This document shows, in pieces, positions 1 through 8,618 of a stretch of 64,000 nucleotides of DNA. Location: assembly GCA_027486585.1 (NCBI GenBank), contig JAIXOU010000091.1, positions 16,025 to 80,024 of the forward strand. The letters run 5' to 3'. The position numbers and the translations under genes were made by a program. How positions within the stretch are numbered: position 1 is the stretch's first letter; every line of letters starts with the position of its first letter. Under the pieces are notes generated by a model. The model saw nothing but the letters and a program-made list of their open reading frames with translations, searched no databases and was not told the DNA's origin. This stretch comes from Verrucomicrobiaceae bacterium. GTDB taxonomy: Bacteria > Verrucomicrobiota > Verrucomicrobiia > Verrucomicrobiales > Verrucomicrobiaceae.

Positions 1-321
1 CAACTCTACAGGTGACTTTTGCGGCCATGGATAATGTTGCATCGCTTCTGGAATCAACTCATACAGGATCGCACTATTGCCATCCAAAATCCGCATCCCG
101 TTGCTTTCGGCATGTTGCCCAGCGGGGAAAACATCCTGCACGCCATCTACCCCGGAGTGCGTATAAATGGCCGCATACTCCACCAAATCGTCCAAGATGA
201 TGGCCTGATCTGCCCGCCGCAGATCCTGATTCACTGCAGCTCGCACAAAAAAGATCGTCAAAGCGATACTGCTTCCAACAATCAGCCCCATGAGCAGCGA
301 CAAGCGCCACTGAGACGGCAT
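1..321 (-). CDS. Sensor histidine kinase, N-terminal part (runs off the window)
   Basis: The frame opens with ATG at 321 and stays open for 107 codons to the window edge. The start MPSQWRLSLLMGLIVG is followed by one hydrophobic segment at about residues 7-26 and then a hydrophilic, probably periplasmic stretch. This is the usual N-terminal layout of a membrane sensor kinase. It starts 4 bases after the stop of an OmpR-family regulator at 326, so the two form a regulator-kinase operon. The HAMP, His-box and ATPase parts would lie outside the window, so the kinase call rests on layout and neighbour rather than on catalytic motifs. Confidence 0.75.
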   Translation of the reverse strand, partial: MPSQWRLSLLMGLIVGSSIALTIFFVRAAVNQDLRRADQAIILDDLVEYAAIYTHSGVDGVQDVFPAGQHAESNGMRILDGNSAILYELIPEAMQHYPWPQKSPVEL

Positions 322-325
322 TTTT

Positions 326-1000
326 TCAGGCCAGAGATTTAAAAACATAGCCCTTCCCTCGGATGGTTTCGATATGGATATCGCAGCCTGGAATTTCAAG
401 CTTCCGGCGCAATCGGCAGATCATCGCATCCACCACATTCGTGCCGGGATCAAAGCGGATATCCCAGACCTGCTCCAAAAGGAACTGCTTCGGCATGATC
501 CGGCCCTCATGATTCATCAGCACCTCAAGAAGCGTCCACTCACGAGGCTGCAGCTCGACCGTATCCGTGTCACTGCTGATGCGGCGCTTCACTGGATCGA
601 GCCGGCAATGACCGATCTTCCTTTGCGTGGGTTGAGCATGCGTCGCACGCCGATGCAGTGCATCCAGGCGCGCTAGAAGCTCTTCGGCAGCGAATGGCTT
701 CGTCAAATAGTCGTCGCCACCTGCCGCTAAGCCACGCACTCGGTCCGCAACACTGGCGCGGGCCGTCAAGAAAAGCACAGGCATCATGAGCCCCTCGGCA
801 CGCAGATGCTCCACCAGAGAAAAGCCATCCATATCTGGCAAGCCCACATCCAAGATCGCCGCATCACACTCATGATCCTTGAGCCATTTAATGGCCGATT
901 TCCCTCTCTCCTCCCATTGCAAGTCATGCCCCGCATCCGCCATCCACCCGACCATCTGGCGGCCAAGTTCAGGATCATCTTCAACGAGAAGTAGGTTCAT
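326..1000 (-). CDS. OmpR/PhoB-family response regulator
   Basis: A 224-residue two-domain response regulator. The receiver domain (about 1-115) shows the acidic pair EDD at 7-9, the phosphoacceptor Asp51 (ILDVGLPDMDG), Thr79 (FLTA) and Lys101 (LTKPF). The C-terminal half (about 128-222) is a winged-helix trans_reg_C domain ending in RGKGYVF, typical of the OmpR family. It probably acts as a phosphorylation-controlled transcription factor for the partial kinase that starts 4 bases downstream. Length and motif order are normal. The regulon cannot be read from the sequence. Confidence 0.95.
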   Translation of the reverse strand: MNLLLVEDDPELGRQMVGWMADAGHDLQWEERGKSAIKWLKDHECDAAILDVGLPDMDGFSLVEHLRAEGLMMPVLFLTARASVADRVRGLAAGGDDYLTKPFAAEELLARLDALHRRATHAQPTQRKIGHCRLDPVKRRISSDTDTVELQPREWTLLEVLMNHEGRIMPKQFLLEQVWDIRFDPGTNVVDAMICRLRRKLEIPGCDIHIETIRGKGYVFKSLA

Positions 1001-1096
1001 AACATGTCACTCTAACGCAAACGGATGAGTTTAGTGAACATAAAACGTACTCGTTCCAAGCATAGAGGAACGTGCTTTAAGCGGGAAAACGAATCT

Positions 1097-2458
1097 CTAA
1101 GCCTTCACGCCCTCTTGGCGGAGGAAGTTTTCCACCCAGGTGATGTCATAGTTGCCGTTTTGGAAGTCGCCAGTGGTGAGGATTTTGCTTTGAAGAGGGA
1201 TGGTGGTCTTGATGCCTTCGACCACAAACTCGCCAAGGGCACGTCGCATACGACTGATGGCGATTTCACGTGTGGCTCCTGTGACGATGAGTTTGGCGAT
1301 CATCGAGTCATAGTAAGGCGGGACTTCGTAGCCTGAATAGACATGGCTATCCACGCGGACACCGCGTCCACCGGAGGTGTACCAGAGATTGATCTTCCCT
1401 GGGCTGGGGGCGAAATTACGGGCGGGGTCTTCGGCGTTGATTCGGCACTCGATGCTATGTCCGCGGGCTTGGGCCTTCAAGACGTGCTCACTGAGAGGCA
1501 GGCCAGCAGCGATGCGGATCTGCTCTTTGATGAGGTCACAGCCGTAAACTTCTTCAGTGATCGGATGCTCCACTTGGATACGGGTGTTCATCTCCATGAA
1601 GTAGAAATCCTTGCGGTTATTATCGACAAGGAACTCAATGGTGCCGCAGTTCTCATAACCGATTTCTTTGCAAAGGGCCACAGCTGCATCACCCATTTTC
1701 TTGCGCAGTTCAGGGCTCATTTTCGGACTAGGGCACTCTTCGATGATCTTCTGATTACGACGCTGCATGGAGCAGTCGCGCTCACCGAGATGGACGACAT
1801 TGCCGAGGCTATCTGCCACGAGTTGAAACTCGATGTGATGCGGCTTATCGACGAGTTTTTCCATATACATGGAGCCGTCACCAAAACATTTCAGAGCTTC
1901 CATGGAAGCAGCCTGGAAACTGGAGATGAGAGTGGCCTCATTGAGCACGGGCCTCATGCCACGACCACCACCACCAGCGGTAGCCTTGATGATAACCGGG
2001 TAACCAATTTTGCGCGCCCAGTGAAGGGCCTCTTCTTCTGTATGAATGATGCCGTCTGATCCTGGTGTGATCGGCACACCGGCCGCTAGGGCTGTGGCGC
2101 GGGCTGAGTTCTTGTCACCCATGCGGGCGATGACCGCCGAGCTCGGGCCAATGAATTTGATTTTGCACTGCTCGCACACATCTGCGAACTCAGCTTTTTC
2201 AGAGAGGAAACCATAGCCAGGATGAATGGCGTCCACGTTAGCAATCTCAGCAGCGCTGATGATGCGGCTGATCTTCAGATAGCTCTCACTACTCGGCCCA
2301 GGTCCAATGCAGATAGCCTCGTCGGCGAGGTGAACGTGCATGGAGTCCACATCAGCCTCAGAATAAACGGCGACTGTTTTGACATCGAGTTCTTTGCAGG
2401 CTCGGATGATGCGGACGGCGATTTCACCACGATTAGCGACGAGGATTTTTTTAAACAT
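1097..2458 (-). CDS. accC: Biotin carboxylase subunit of acetyl-CoA carboxylase
   Basis: The 453-residue protein starts with [20 protein letters not shown], the hallmark N-terminus of biotin carboxylase. It carries the glycine-rich ATP-grasp loop [11 protein letters not shown] and the catalytic-region motif [15 protein letters not shown]. Length matches the E. coli enzyme (about 449). It carboxylates the biotin carried by AccB using ATP and bicarbonate, the first half-reaction of malonyl-CoA synthesis in the cytoplasm. It follows accB by about 115 bases on the same strand, the usual accB-accC order. A hairpin sits in that gap. The carboxyltransferase genes accA and accD are not in the window. 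Confidence 0.98.
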   Translation of the reverse strand: MFKKILVANRGEIAVRIIRACKELDVKTVAVYSEADVDSMHVHLADEAICIGPGPSSESYLKISRIISAAEIANVDAIHPGYGFLSEKAEFADVCEQCKIKFIGPSSAVIARMGDKNSARATALAAGVPITPGSDGIIHTEEEALHWARKIGYPVIIKATAGGGGRGMRPVLNEATLISSFQAASMEALKCFGDGSMYMEKLVDKPHHIEFQLVADSLGNVVHLGERDCSMQRRNQKIIEECPSPKMSPELRKKMGDAAVALCKEIGYENCGTIEFLVDNNRKDFYFMEMNTRIQVEHPITEEVYGCDLIKEQIRIAAGLPLSEHVLKAQARGHSIECRINAEDPARNFAPSPGKINLWYTSGGRGVRVDSHVYSGYEVPPYYDSMIAKLIVTGATREIAISRMRRALGEFVVEGIKTTIPLQSKILTTGDFQNGNYDITWVENFLRQEGVKA

Positions 2459-2528
2459 GGAACGAGAGCGAGAGGACTGAAAGCTGAGTGAATGAGGAGA
2501 GGATATGCTGACTAAAACTGGACGAATG

Positions 2529-2556
2529 GGAGAACCTGAAAAGCTTCGGGCTCTCC
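2529..2556 (-). promoter_or_regulatory. Hairpin in the accB-accC intergenic gap
   Basis: Read on the minus strand, arms GGAGAGCCCGAA and TTCAGGTTCTCC pair over 12 positions with one G-T wobble and one mismatch, around the loop GCTT. It lies between the accB stop (2574) and the accC start (2458). It is not followed by a clean T-tract, so a processing, partial-termination or mRNA-stability element is more likely than a full terminator. This is inference from structure only. Confidence 0.4.
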
Positions 2557-2573
2557 ACCTTCAAGGGTCAGTT

Positions 2574-3104
2574 CTAAGCCTTGAGCTCGAAGAGAGGCTG
2601 GCCGTATTGCACGGGCTTACCGTCTTCGACAAGCACACGGGCAATGGTGCCACGTAATTCGGCCTTGATCTCATTCATGACCTTCATGGCCTCAATGATG
2701 CAAACATTGCTATTTTCGTCCACCGAGTCACCGATGCTAATGAATGGCTTATCAGTTGGGCTGGCGGCGCGATAGAAAGTACCCACCATCGGACTGTTGA
2801 TGGTTGGACCCACTGGTTCAGCAGCAGCGGCAGGGGCCGTTGAAGCTGCTGAGGCAGCACTTGCAGGAACTGCGGCTGGTGCAGCATATGAGATCTGAGC
2901 AGGTGCGCTGGAACCCATGGGGAGGTGCTTCAGCAATTCTTTAGCAGCCTGGAAGTCGGATCCGCGGCGGAGTTCGACTTTAGAGCTGTCGGTTTCAAAA
3001 TTAAAATACGTGAGGTCGTTCTCTGCCATCAGGGTAACGATTTGTTTGATCTGCTTTAGGTCCAAAGCTGTGGCCTCCTTTTCGTTAGTTTTGTTGTCTT
3101 CCAT
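2574..3104 (-). CDS. accB: Biotin carboxyl carrier protein of acetyl-CoA carboxylase
   Basis: The 176-residue protein has an N-terminal helical region (about 1-60), an Ala/Pro-rich flexible linker (about 75-105), and a C-terminal biotinyl domain with the biotin-attachment motif EAMKVMNEI, where the Lys is biotinylated. This order is typical of AccB. It carries carboxybiotin between AccC and the carboxyltransferase. The ATG at 3104 precedes MEDNKTNEKEA, and accC follows on the same strand. The leader at 3105-3249 is AT-rich and holds a weak inverted repeat, TTTGGC/GCCAAA, but no promoter I can assign with confidence. Confidence 0.97.
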   Translation of the reverse strand: MEDNKTNEKEATALDLKQIKQIVTLMAENDLTYFNFETDSSKVELRRGSDFQAAKELLKHLPMGSSAPAQISYAAPAAVPASAASAASTAPAAAAEPVGPTINSPMVGTFYRAASPTDKPFISIGDSVDENSNVCIIEAMKVMNEIKAELRGTIARVLVEDGKPVQYGQPLFELKA

Positions 3105-3249
3105 GCTGGGTCTGTGGGTGCATTTAGCACCTCCAGCCTAGCGGCTCTGCTTTGGCTGGCAAGGCCAAATACCGCCCCAAAAAGTGCTCAAATGAACAAA
3201 AAAACAGCAAAAGTCCGTTCAATTCAATCAAACCACTGTTCTTTTCAAA

Positions 3250-3933
3250 TTATTCAAACCGATACCCTGCTCCGTGCACAGTGCGAATAATGCAGGGATT
3301 GGCGGCATCTTTTTCGATCCTTTTTCGGAGTTGGGAAATATGCTGATCCAAAGCGCGACTCTCTGGGAAGTAGTCCACGCCCCAGACTTCGTCCGCTAAC
3401 ATGTTACGATCCACGACCTTACCCCGGCGCTCATAAAGAAGACGTAGCACCTTTAAATCACGGGGGCTGAGGGGTAACTCAACCGAGTCACGATAGGCGC
3501 GTAACTCGGCTGGAACGATGCGGAGATCGTCCATGAAGAAGTCTGCTTCTGTCGGTTTAGCACCAGGTCGGGCGGCCGTGCGGCGCATGATGGCCCGGAT
3601 GCGCGCCGTGATCTCTTTGACCCCGAAAGGCTTGGTCATGTAATCGTCAGCTCCCAGTTCCAAGCCAAGGACAGCATCTATCTCCTCAGCTTTGGCCGTG
3701 AGAAACAGAATTGGCACATACTCATCGAGACGCCGAATCTGTTTGCAGGCCTCGTAGCCGTTTTGGCCAGGCATCATGACATCTAGGCAGACAAAGTCGG
3801 GCTTTGAAACACGGAAAAAGTCCACGGCTTGCAGTCCATCACTGGCTGTCATGACCTCGTAACCCTCCATGCTCAGGACTTCACGCAGGGCTTCACGAGT
3901 ATGGTCGTCGTCTTCAGCTATGAGGATTTTCAT
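3250..3933 (-). CDS. OmpR-family response regulator
   Basis: A 227-residue regulator. The receiver domain has AEDDD at 6-10, phosphoacceptor Asp51 in CLDVMMPGQNG, Thr79 and Lys101 (MTKPFG). The C-terminal winged helix ends with RTVHGAGYRFE. It overlaps the end of the upstream kinase gene by 4 bases (ATGA-type junction), so the two are translationally coupled and very likely cognate. The target genes are not evident. Length and key residues are complete. Confidence 0.96.
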   Translation of the reverse strand: MKILIAEDDDHTREALREVLSMEGYEVMTASDGLQAVDFFRVSKPDFVCLDVMMPGQNGYEACKQIRRLDEYVPILFLTAKAEEIDAVLGLELGADDYMTKPFGVKEITARIRAIMRRTAARPGAKPTEADFFMDDLRIVPAELRAYRDSVELPLSPRDLKVLRLLYERRGKVVDRNMLADEVWGVDYFPESRALDQHISQLRKRIEKDAANPCIIRTVHGAGYRFE

Positions 3934-5600
3934 GATAATGGGGTTAGGTTAAGTGGAAGTATGAGGATGAAACGTGCGCCTTCTTTAAACTGCGAACAAA
4001 CTGCAAGACTGCCGCCGTGCAAGTTAGCCAGTTCACGGGAAATGGTTAAACCAATGCCTGTGCCACTGACACCCTCATTAAGGTCAGAACGCAGCCGCTC
4101 AAAAGGTTCAAAGACACTGTGGCGCTTTGCCGCAGGGATGCCAGGACCATGATCCTCGACGATGATTCGGGCCTCTTTATCAGAGGTCTCGGTGCGGATA
4201 CTGACCCACTTGCCGTAGGCGGCATATTTATCCACGTTGCTTAGCAGATTCCCAAGAATTTGTTCCACCGCATCCGAGTCTGCTTTCATCTCGGCAGGCC
4301 CTTTAAATAAAGCTTCGACCGTGTAGTCCTTGCCTTCTAAAATAGGGCGCCAATTACTCACCACACGACCAACTAGCTCATCTAGATCTAGCGGACGTGG
4401 CTGCACGCTGAGCTTATCGCGCTGCTGACGTGCGTAATTCAGCACGTTCTGAATCAGGCGATCTAAGCGCGCTGTTTCTGTCTCCACCACACCGAGGTGA
4501 CGCAGGGTAATGGCATCCCCGGTCTGCTCAATTCGGTGACTGGCCATTTCTGCATACAGGCGAATGTTTGTCAGCGGTGTCTTCAGCTCATGCGAGATCT
4601 GATTGACGAAACTGACACGCTGCTCTGCCACACGGATCTCACGCGCATTTTCTCGGAAGAATGTCCAAGCCAAGGCTAAAACAAGAATACAGCCGGAACC
4701 AACACCCAACATGATTGGGAAAAGGAACGGTTCTGGAAACTCAGTATCTGCTGGAGTGTAAGAGATCACCCATTGAGAGAGAGGCGCTGAGCACAACTGA
4801 GACGCTGTGTACTGGGAAGTTAAGGCAGACTGTTGATTGCCCCATTGATGCAAAGGAATGCCTGACACACTGCTCAATGACAGACGCCCGGGATAGGATC
4901 TCATACCCTCAATAGGAACGCGCTTGAAAATGGCTTCGCAGAGAGCCGTGCCATCAATGCGTGCACAGATGAGATCCTCATCCATTTTCCTCCAATAGAT
5001 GAAATCTCCATCCGTCACGTGCCAGCCACTCGGAAACATGGCATTTCCACCGGGCGTACCATCACTCTCCAAATGATAGTTATCTGACTTCACAACCGTC
5101 AGCCATTTAGTCTTTCGAGTCTGGCCGGGGACACTGGCGGGAGGACTCCCCAGTAAAACAAAGGGTTGCGGTGTAATAGATGCAAAGGGCTCATGGATTC
5201 CGCTCAACTGTAAAATCTCACGAATGGCAGCCGATCTTGTTTGTGCGCTTGCTGATTCGGTCGGGGAGACGAGTTTCTTATCCTTCAGATTGGCCACCTC
5301 GCCATTGGCATTCACGGTCCAGCTTTCGGTGACCCAAGGATGCTGTGAGAGCTTCTCTGCCATGCCTGCACCTGCGGTCTCCTCAGCAGCCCGAATCATA
5401 TCTAACTCGTCCGTAAACTGACGTAAATCGTTGGTTAGCTGGTGATCTGCCACCAACAATCTTTCTTCCAAAACAGATTCTCTTGCTTGCTCAGTGCTGC
5501 GGGCAGCGTCTCGGATCAAATACGTTCCCAACCACGTCAGAAGCGCCACTGGCGTGACGACTAGCAGAAGGAGAAGAAGGTTGGATCGGCGAGGTTTCAT
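3930..5600 (-). CDS. Membrane sensor histidine kinase
   Basis: The 556-residue kinase has an N-terminal membrane segment (about 8-26), a large extracytoplasmic sensor region (about 30-290), and a second membrane segment (about 293-315). The dimerisation/phosphoacceptor box FVNQISHELKTPLTN follows with His337. The ATPase domain shows an N-box (GNLLSNVDKYA), a G1 box (EDHGPGIP) and a G2 box (GTGIGLTIS). The sensor region matches no family I can name. It precedes and overlaps the regulator gene at 3250. The start ATG at 5600 is preceded on the minus strand by AGGA within a small hairpin. Confidence 0.95.
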   Translation of the reverse strand: MKPRRSNLLLLLLVVTPVALLTWLGTYLIRDAARSTEQARESVLEERLLVADHQLTNDLRQFTDELDMIRAAEETAGAGMAEKLSQHPWVTESWTVNANGEVANLKDKKLVSPTESASAQTRSAAIREILQLSGIHEPFASITPQPFVLLGSPPASVPGQTRKTKWLTVVKSDNYHLESDGTPGGNAMFPSGWHVTDGDFIYWRKMDEDLICARIDGTALCEAIFKRVPIEGMRSYPGRLSLSSVSGIPLHQWGNQQSALTSQYTASQLCSAPLSQWVISYTPADTEFPEPFLFPIMLGVGSGCILVLALAWTFFRENAREIRVAEQRVSFVNQISHELKTPLTNIRLYAEMASHRIEQTGDAITLRHLGVVETETARLDRLIQNVLNYARQQRDKLSVQPRPLDLDELVGRVVSNWRPILEGKDYTVEALFKGPAEMKADSDAVEQILGNLLSNVDKYAAYGKWVSIRTETSDKEARIIVEDHGPGIPAAKRHSVFEPFERLRSDLNEGVSGTGIGLTISRELANLHGGSLAVCSQFKEGARFILILPLNLTPLS

Positions 5601-5605
5601 TTAAA

Positions 5606-5626
5606 TGAGGTCCTAAAATAACCTCA
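5606..5626 (-). promoter_or_regulatory. Hairpin around the ribosome-binding site of the kinase gene
   Basis: Arms TGAGGT (5606-5611) and ACCTCA (5621-5626) can pair around a 9-base loop. On the minus strand the structure contains AGGA, the best Shine-Dalgarno candidate for the ATG at 5600. Pairing could therefore limit translation of the kinase-regulator pair. Function is inferred from position only. Confidence 0.35.
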
Positions 5627-5642
5627 TCAATGGGACTTAGCA

Positions 5643-5663
5643 TTAAAATTATCATAATTTTAA
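5643..5663. promoter_or_regulatory. Perfect AT-rich palindrome, putative operator of the kinase-regulator operon
   Basis: Two perfect 10-base arms, TTAAAATTAT and ATAATTTTAA, flank a single C. The site lies about 43 bases upstream of the kinase start codon, where a promoter or operator would be expected. The lack of G and C in the arms argues against a terminator. It could bind the cognate response regulator or another dimeric factor. That role is inference. Confidence 0.5.
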
Positions 5664-5715
5664 GGATTGCGTGAATATTTTGGGGGCGAAAGTCGCTCCT
5701 TTCCCACCTCAAATA

Positions 5716-5750
5716 GAAAAAGGGCCTCGCTGGTGAAAGCGAGACCCTTT
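5716..5750 (-). terminator. Rho-independent terminator after secDF
   Basis: On the minus strand, GGGTCTCGCT and AGCGAGGCCC form a GC-rich stem (one mismatch) around TTCACC, followed directly by TTTTTCT. It lies 26 bases past the secDF stop and ends the tgt-yajC-secDF transcript before the kinase operon. Confidence 0.88.
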
Positions 5751-5775
5751 GGAATCTTAAAACTGGACTTGCAGA

Positions 5776-8172
5776 TTAAACAGTCTTGGCAGCAGCCACG
5801 GCTGCAGCGGCTTTTTGAGCCTGCTCGTGGGTGTCCAACACTTTGCGCTTAAGGCTCTGACCAGTCTTCGTGGCATACCAGAGGACGAGAGGGCTGGCGA
5901 TGAAGATGGAGGAATAAGTCCCCAAAATCACCCCAATCGTGATCGGCACGGCAAACTCAAGCATGGCTGGATTACCCAGGAAGAGAAGGACAATCATCGG
6001 AGCCAGAGCGGTCGGACCGGTGAGGAGCGTACGGCTAAGGGTCTTGCAGATAGCCTCATTCATCAAATCACGGATCGATCCAGAACCACCACGCTGGATG
6101 GTTTCACGAATACGGTCAAAAACGACGATGGTGTCATTGATGGAGTAACCAGCAATGGTCAGCATGGCACCCACGTGAATGAGGCTCAGTTCCTGACCAA
6201 AGAGGACGCAAAGTCCAGGAACCATGAGCACGTCATGTCCGAGAGCGACAACAGCACCGAGAGCAAAGGCAAATTCGTAACGGATGAGGAGGTAGAAGAA
6301 GATGAAGACAAGGGCGACGGCGAGAGCGATGAGGGAAGTCTTTGCGGATTCTGTCCCAATGACGGCACCGACACGTTCAGTCTGACTGCCTTGGATAGCG
6401 TCAGCGAATTTGCCTTTGATGGCTTGTTCGATGGTTGGCCCCGCATCGAATTCCGTGCGGATGGCGATCACGTCACCACCTGTTGCATTGCCTTTACGCT
6501 GTGGGTAGTAGCTGCCGATTGGCTGGCCATTGTCGAGCTTCAAACCCTTGAGGAGTGCATCCAGATCAGCATCGGCGATGTTCTTACCCTCTTTTAATTC
6601 GACATGGACGAGACCACCACCACGGAAGTCGATGCCAAAGCTTGCGCCACCTTTGTAGGCGAGTGTGGCAAAGGAGATCGCCGTGACGACGAGTGAGGCA
6701 ATGATGAAGGTCGGGGCTTTAGCAAGAATATCAAAGATTCGGTCCGAGATGATCTTGGTGCTGCTGACTTTAGTGAGGATGCCTTTGTCGATCACCCACA
6801 TGAAGATGACACGTGTCACGATCAGCGCGCCAATCATGGAGGAGACCAGACCCATCATCAGTGTGATGGCAAAGCCCTTTACCAGACCACCAGAGATGAC
6901 GAAGAGGATGATGGCTGAAATAAGCGTCGTGATGTTAGAGTCAGCGATGGCGGAAAAAGCCTTATCGTAAGCAGCTTCTAGAGCACCAGCGAGAGTGCGG
7001 CCAGCTTCCATTTCCTCACGCAGACGTTCGTAGATCAGCACGTTCGCATCCACAGCCATACCGATGGTGAGCACGATACCGGCAATACCAGGCATGGTAA
7101 GTGTGAACTGGAAGAGTGCCATGCCACCAAAGAGAATGGCTAAGTTGATCACCAGACCGACGATGGCGATGAGGCCTGCTAGACGGTAGATAGCAAGCAT
7201 GAAGAGTGTAGTCATGGCCAGACCAGCGATGCCGACCCACTTACCCTGATTGATGGAGGACTCACCGTAGGAAGCTGACACGGAGCTTTCCGAAAGGATC
7301 TTCATGGGGTTTTCCAGTGGATTTTCCAGGAGAGTAGCCAACTGGAACGCGCTCTGCTGATTGAAGTTACCGGAGATCACGGCAGTGCCGCCGAAGTGGT
7401 CAGTCTGAAGTGTCGGAGCAGAAATGATCTCGCCATCGACGATGACCGCCAACTGACGGCCTTTATTGACAGAGGCGATGTCATCAAAAAGCTTGGAACC
7501 TTCGCTATCGAGATTGAGGTAAACCTTCCAGCCTTCAGCATCGGTATTGGCAAAAGCGCTGGCCACATACTTGCCTTCCATGTCTGGGCGATTGCGAGCC
7601 AGCTCACTGCCACGATTTGGGAGTTCCTTGCCTTCTTTGTCTTTTTCAGCTTTGTATTTGAATTCTTCCCAACCTGGCTCCTTCACTCCGCCATTGGCTT
7701 TGATTTCAGCAAGCTTGGATTGGCTGCTTTCATGCACAATGCGGAATTCAAGATGAGCGACTTGTTGAATCTTGGTGCGAACTTCAGCGAACTCTTCGGC
7801 CTTCACACCTGGCATCTGAACTAGGATACGGTCAGTTCCCTGTGGCTGCATGGTCAGGTCCTTCGTGCCTTCTGGGTTGAGACGCTTTTCAAGAATGCCT
7901 ATGGCTTGCTGGACAGACTCTGTGGTCACGTCCTTCACCGCACCTTCAGAGGTTTTACCCTTTTGAAGTTCCACGACGAACTCACTGCCACCCTTCAAGT
8001 CAATTCCCAGTGGAATCCCCATATTCCTAAAGGTGATCACCGCAAAGGCGGTCATCAGGAAGATAAGAGCTGTGCCGATGAGGCGCTTGCTCTTATGCAC
8101 CACGGTGCCGATGTAAAACAGAAGCATCAGCAGGATGGCTGAGCCGATCAGGAAGGTGACGATTGGGGACAT
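5776..8172 (-). CDS. secDF: Fused protein translocase subunit SecDF
   Basis: The 798-residue protein joins SecD and SecF. The SecD part has N-terminal membrane segments, the family motif GIDLKGGSEF, a large periplasmic region, and membrane helices around AGIVLTIGMAVDANVLIYER. The SecF part begins near residue 490 and carries the matching FGIDFRGGGLVHVE and the helix set including GYSINDTIVVFDRIRE. The fusion uses the proton-motive force to help SecYEG complete protein export. Length is close to other natural SecDF fusions, such as that of Bacillus (about 737). It is the last gene of the tgt-yajC-secDF operon. Confidence 0.97.
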   Translation of the reverse strand: MSPIVTFLIGSAILLMLLFYIGTVVHKSKRLIGTALIFLMTAFAVITFRNMGIPLGIDLKGGSEFVVELQKGKTSEGAVKDVTTESVQQAIGILEKRLNPEGTKDLTMQPQGTDRILVQMPGVKAEEFAEVRTKIQQVAHLEFRIVHESSQSKLAEIKANGGVKEPGWEEFKYKAEKDKEGKELPNRGSELARNRPDMEGKYVASAFANTDAEGWKVYLNLDSEGSKLFDDIASVNKGRQLAVIVDGEIISAPTLQTDHFGGTAVISGNFNQQSAFQLATLLENPLENPMKILSESSVSASYGESSINQGKWVGIAGLAMTTLFMLAIYRLAGLIAIVGLVINLAILFGGMALFQFTLTMPGIAGIVLTIGMAVDANVLIYERLREEMEAGRTLAGALEAAYDKAFSAIADSNITTLISAIILFVISGGLVKGFAITLMMGLVSSMIGALIVTRVIFMWVIDKGILTKVSSTKIISDRIFDILAKAPTFIIASLVVTAISFATLAYKGGASFGIDFRGGGLVHVELKEGKNIADADLDALLKGLKLDNGQPIGSYYPQRKGNATGGDVIAIRTEFDAGPTIEQAIKGKFADAIQGSQTERVGAVIGTESAKTSLIALAVALVFIFFYLLIRYEFAFALGAVVALGHDVLMVPGLCVLFGQELSLIHVGAMLTIAGYSINDTIVVFDRIRETIQRGGSGSIRDLMNEAICKTLSRTLLTGPTALAPMIVLLFLGNPAMLEFAVPITIGVILGTYSSIFIASPLVLWYATKTGQSLKRKVLDTHEQAQKAAAAVAAAKTV

Positions 8173-8264
8173 GAGGTGGGGTTGGTTTTTGGAAAGTTTA
8201 AAAGATAGCGGCGGATCATCACCACAGAAGCGGTATCAAGAGAAGCTTTTTCGATCGTGAAATT

Positions 8265-8618
8265 TTAGGCAGTAGCAGCTTCGACGACATCAGATTTCTT
8301 GCTGACTGAGCCGATGGCGCTGCGCTCATACTCGATCTTGACGTTGTCAGCCACTTTAACCATGACGGTCTTATCTTTGACACTGGTGATGATTCCATGC
8401 TCTCCACCATTCATGATGACGTGATCACCGACCTTCACGCTGCTGATGAGTTTTTCGATCTCTTTCTGGCGTTGGCGCTGCGGGCGGATGAGTAGGAAAT
8501 ACATCATCACAAACATCAGGCCCATGAACCATAAAGGATTGCCCAGACCCGCTGGAGGTGCGCCACCAGCAGGAGCTGCGGCTTGAGCGAGGACGGAGGA
8601 GAGAGAAAGAAGCATCAT
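8265..8618 (-). CDS. yajC: Preprotein translocase subunit YajC
   Basis: The 117-residue protein has a short N-terminal secretory-like segment, then one strong membrane helix (LWFMGLMFVMMYFLLIRPQ). The YajC signature RPQRQRQKE and a cytoplasmic domain with VGDHVIMNGGEHGIITSV follow. YajC associates with SecDF in the inner membrane. The start lies in the overlap with tgt (ATGATGA at the junction), so translation is coupled. There are two consecutive ATG codons and the first (8618) is used here. About 90 bases separate it from secDF. Confidence 0.95.
   Translation of the reverse strand: MMLLSLSSVLAQAAAPAGGAPPAGLGNPLWFMGLMFVMMYFLLIRPQRQRQKEIEKLISSVKVGDHVIMNGGEHGIITSVKDKTVMVKVADNVKIEYERSAIGSVSKKSDVVEAATA

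Noticed and set aside
1041..1075. Short inverted repeat CGTTCC/GGAACG after accC
   Set aside because: The stem is only 6 bp with a 9-base loop and no T-tract, so it is too weak to call as a terminator.
1343..2059. Long open frame on the plus strand inside accC
   Set aside because: It is antisense to a strongly conserved biotin carboxylase and its translation has no domain features.
5815..6597. 260-codon plus-strand frame inside secDF
   Set aside because: It is antisense to a secure membrane protein gene, and its composition mirrors the reverse complement of that gene.
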